Part shown: in pieces, positions 61,128-64,000 of the stretch | Layout: each line of letters starts with the position of its first letter | Numbering within the stretch: the stretch's first letter is position 1 | DNA from: Gorsachius magnificus | Taxonomy: Eukaryota; Chordata; Aves; Pelecaniformes; Ardeidae | Length of the DNA: 64,000 bases | Reading direction: 5' to 3' | NCBI GenBank assembly: GCA_034008185.1 | Contig: CM067084.1 | Coordinates: forward strand, 40,127,099 to 40,191,098 | The notes under the pieces: model-generated | Told to the model about the DNA's origin: nothing | What the model saw: the letters and a program-made list of their open reading frames with translations, nothing else | The model's database searches: none | Position numbers and translations under genes: made by a program

Positions 61128-61710
61128 TGTCCTGGTTTTGGCTGGGATAGAGTTAATTTTCTTCACAGAAGCTAGCATAGTGCTGTGCTTTGGATTTAGT
61201 ACTACAAGAATGTTGATAACACGCTGATGTTTTTAGTTGTTGTCAAGTAGTGCTCAGACTACTCAAGGACTTTTTGAGCTTCTCCTGCTCGGCCAGGTGC
61301 ATAACAAGCTGGGAGTACAGCACAGCTAGGACAGCTAACCCAAACTGTCCAAAGAGCTATTCCATACCATATAACATCATACTCGGGGTGGGTGGGGGGT
61401 GGGGTTTAGTCAGTCGGTCGGTCACGGGCAGAGTGATCGCGGCTCGGGACAGGCTGGGCATCGGTCGGCGGGTGGTGAGCAATTGCATTGTGCATCACTT
61501 GTTTTATATATTCTGTATATTGTCTTACCATTATTATTATTATTATTGTTATTATTATTATTATTCTCTCTTATTAAACTGTCTTTATCTCAGCCCTCGG
61601 CTCTAACCTTTTATTTTCTTCCCGATTCTCTCCCCCATCCCACTGAGGGAGGGGGGGAGTGAGCGAGTGGCTGCGTGGTGCTTAGTTGCCAGCCGGGTTA
61701 AACCATGACA
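61128..61710 (+). repeat. 3' LTR of ERVL-like provirus
   Basis: 583 bp, TGTCCTGGTTTTGG...CCATGACA. The (ATT)n tract is 6 bp longer than in the 5' LTR. Other differences include TCAGTCGG for TCGGTCGG, GTCACGGG for GTCGCGGG, and GAGCGAGTGG for GAGCAAGCGG; most are CpG transitions. Confidence 0.93.
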
Positions 61711-61715
61711 ATCGG
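61711..61715. repeat. Target-site duplication ATCGG (right)
   Basis: Directly follows the 3' LTR and equals 54995-54999. Confidence 0.88.
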
Positions 61716-62929
61716 GTAATCTTAAAGATCAGTTTACTAAGTCAAAGAATCAATATGAGAAAATAAACTCCAAAATAATGAACCACCACAGAAGTAATAT
61801 CAGCATTGCTCTTCTGGTAGTGAAGGATGTAAACACCTGTAGGCGAGACTGAGGCTTGCTGGAAAACTCCTTTCCTACTTGTTTGGCACCTAGTCTCCTT
61901 GAGTGGGGTGCTGGAGTACCAGGCAGAAGGATACTGGTCTGTCGTTCAGCACCAGCCTCCAGGGAGGCTGCTGTCAGCTTCCTCTGCTGCCCCAGACTCC
62001 CGGGCCATGACACGCCTGAGGCCTGTATTCGCTGAGCTGGCAAAGCACAATTAGAATCAATGGCTGCTTCCAGCAACTCTGGCATTCAGGCCACCGCACT
62101 CAGTGTCCATCCCGCTGCCTTTGCCTCACGGTTCTAGTACCACAGATGAGGCTGGGCTAAAATCCACCAGTTTTCAGCCCTCTCTGTTTCACAAATCTCA
62201 TTCAGCAAGATTTCTGTGGAGGCTGCCTATTTGGTACTAGCAGCATTACTAACAGCAGGTTTGAATAGCACAGTATTGAAATCATTTGCCAAGAAATACC
62301 AAATGCTCACTAAGCTTATATTCAAAAATACCGACAAAATACTGAAAAACATTTTGAAAAGGAATTAATATAAAAGCACAAACACTATAGTCTTCTAAAT
62401 CCCAGTAAAATTTAAAACATTGTTTCTTTAAAAGTGCATATTCTATTTCTCATAATGAATAAAAAATAACGAACTATCTATTCAAGATTTAAGTTCTGAA
62501 GAGGGCCATAAAACAGGTTTGCTACACTACCAGAGCTGTAGTCTAACAGAGTTGAAAACATGATGCGTGTGAGGTAAAAGGCCATTTGTTGGACTTTGAC
62601 ATACCTAGTCAGAAGGGTTGCTGTTCAGTTTCCTCAGGTGTCTCCTCTCTAATGCACAAGCCCTTGGTAACAAGGGCAAAACTTATTCCCTGACCTCTGC
62701 TTACAATGCCACAGTCTGGAGAAGAGAAGGACAGCCAAGAGTGGCAGAACAGTAACAGACAATACAGAGAGATCAGATCATATCTATGGAGCTGGAGAGA
62801 ATTTACTCAAGCGTGTTGAAAGAGACGGCCAATATGATTGTGAGGCTTTGGTTTGTAGTTATGAAAAATGGTGGACTGTATAAGAGACGTATCTGGGAAC
62901 TGGAAAAAAAGCTAGTGTCTTAAAAACTA

Positions 62930-63905
62930 AAATGTAAGAAGGTAGATGCAGGTAAGCCAGGCAGCCTCACCTCAGTCCCTGTAAAGATCAATTTTCAACG
63001 CACATGACAGATGAGAATAAATACTCAGTGCAGACCTACCAAAGATTTACAGTGCTTGACCAGCCAAGACTGCCTTCTACAATGAAATAACAGGTTTTTG
63101 CACAAGGGGAGAATGGTGGGTATAGGGTACCTCCACTTTACTAAGGCTTTTAATGTAGTCTCCCATAGCACATTCATTTGGAAGCTCAGGAAGTAAAGGC
63201 TGTACAGTTAAGTGTGCTGAAAAATTATTACATCAGTGTTCAAGAGCTTAACATCTAACTGGTGTCCCACTAATGGCCAAAGCACTCCAGAGTCAGTTCT
63301 GGGGATCGTATTGTTTAGCAACTTCAGTAACAACCTGGATGATAACGCAGAGCATGCCATAAACAACTGAACTACTGGGAGCAGACAACACAATGTATAG
63401 CAAAGGCTCAATCCTGAGAGACCTCAGTAACTTAAGGGTTTGCCCAGCAGAAAAATGAGGTTCAATTAGAAGTGGAAAGTTCTGAACCTAGGAAAGAATA
63501 ACTAGGAAGGAATGTGGGGTATAGGAAGCAAAACAATTGACTGTTGAAAATGGCCTGGGAGTTACAGTGGACAGCAGAAGAATTTGAGAGCCCTGGACTC
63601 ATTTAGTCTGGGAATGAGGAGGTTAATGGGTGGTTACCTGCAACCATTTGAAGGGCAATTATCAGCTCTTGTCAACAGTGCCAAATGACTTAAACGAGGT
63701 GCAAAGATCAGACATTGCAGCTTGAGAAGTTCAGGCTGGATACGAGGGAAAATTTCTTTAATAGGAGCATAATGTGGCATCTTTGTTCATGGGGGTTTTC
63801 AAGAAGAAAATCCACAGCTGACCAGAACAATCCCGTGTTGCAACAGCCCCAACTTTGAGTGGGAGGCTAGATTATAGATCTCACAGGGGTACCTTCCAAC
63901 TAGAA
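62930..63905 (+). mobile_element. Old CR1 LINE, strongly decayed
   Basis: Phrases in CR1 ORF2 order on the plus strand: GCAGCCTCACCTCAGTCCCT (62967-62986, compare 38732-38750 in copy C); TTTACTAAGGCTTTTAATGT then AGTCTCCCATAGCAC (from 63137, compare 38938-38962); GTATTGTTTAGCAACTTCAG (63308-63327, compare 39131-39150); and TTCAGGCTGGATACGAGGG with TTTCTTTAATAGG near 63729. It ends close to 63900 with a GTACCTTCCAACTAGAATTT phrase. Many indels, no frame left; clearly older than the other copies. Confidence 0.75.
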
Positions 63906-64000
63906 TTTATCTGAATCAATTACTATTTACAGTATGTCAATACTCTTAACTCTAAATATTTTAAGAAAAAGGAACAATTCTTTTCTACTGTCCTTTTGCA

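Larger units (their letters stand above)
55000..61710 (+). mobile_element. ERVL-like endogenous provirus (class III type), env-less
   Basis: A 6.7-kb provirus antisense to SPOCK3: 5' LTR, primer site, a leader with a hydrophobic reading frame, gag in two frames, pol (protease, RT, RNase H, integrase) broken by stops and frameshifts, ~400 nt without a gene, and 3' LTR. No env or dUTPase was found. The LTRs differ by roughly a dozen substitutions plus microsatellite length, about 2% by eye, so the insertion is moderately young. The class rests on the 5-bp duplication, absence of env and the overall look of pol; the Lys-type primer site is unusual for the mammalian ERVL namesake, so another spuma-related class is possible. 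Confidence 0.93.
45274..64000 (-). other. SPOCK3: SPOCK3 intron (part), upstream of the 46-nt exon
   Basis: Continues from the CCCCAG acceptor at 45274 to the right edge. It contains the composite provirus (46793-49510), CR1 fragments, and the ERVL-like provirus (55000-61710). The stretches 45274-46786, 50050-51340, 52480-53085, 53170-54994 and 61720-62925 look like plain intron. 53440-54250 and 61800-62150 are somewhat GC-richer, with open frames of 111-132 codons that resemble nothing I know. Confidence 0.75.

Noticed and set aside
1..64000. CRISPR arrays, bacterial operons, riboswitches, tRNA or rRNA genes
   Set aside because: None seen. The tRNA-like matches are primer-binding sites within proviruses only.

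Overview
The window is vertebrate nuclear DNA, almost certainly from a bird. It is AT-rich, intron-like sequence with no Alu, L1 or B-type SINE that I can recognise. Its interspersed repeats are CR1 LINEs, with their 3' tail of short ATTCTATG-type repeats, plus endogenous retroviruses, including one of the kind common in avian genomes. The only host gene I can place is SPOCK3 (testican-3) on the minus strand. It shows a 46-nt exon (45228-45273) and the following 115-nt exon (24396-24510). These join in phase across a 20.7-kb intron to encode the segment that links the N-terminal region to the first cysteines of the protein. The rest of the window is SPOCK3 intron carrying insertions.

Layout: 1-24395 is intron downstream of the 115-nt exon, with CR1 copies at 4450-5685 and 9196-10337 and an older LINE-like stretch near 3.4-4.1 kb. 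24511-45227 is the 20.7-kb intron; it holds a nearly complete plus-strand CR1 (36793-40084) with the end of ORF1 and a lightly damaged ORF2. 45274-64000 is upstream intron with two proviruses (46793-49510 minus, 55000-61710 plus), a CR1 at 51343-52477, a CR1 3' stub at 53090, and an old CR1 at about 62.93-63.90 kb.

The most interesting object is the 2.7-kb minus-strand provirus at 46793-49510. It has a short LTR pair, a 6-bp target duplication (GATCCT), a primer-binding site matching elongator tRNA-Met, and a polypurine tract. Where gag-pol-env would be, it carries intronless host cDNA in sense orientation: an HSPE1 (Hsp10) fragment with 3'UTR, then a full-length AP1S2 (AP-1 sigma) reading frame. 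A third, unrecognised cDNA-like segment is bracketed by a duplicated polypurine tract. This looks like a retroviral transduction of several host mRNAs.

The second notable signal is a 972-bp block that reads as identical in two otherwise different, decayed CR1 copies 46,914 bp apart (4565-5536 and 51479-52450). That suggests recent gene conversion or an assembly artefact.

The plus-strand provirus at 55000-61710 is an env-less, ERVL-like element. It has about 580-bp LTRs, a 5-bp target duplication (ATCGG), a Lys-type primer site decayed at CpGs, a gag with a Pro/Thr/Ala repeat, and a pol (protease, RT, RNase H, integrase) broken by stops and frameshifts. All comparisons were made by eye; no alignment or database search was run.
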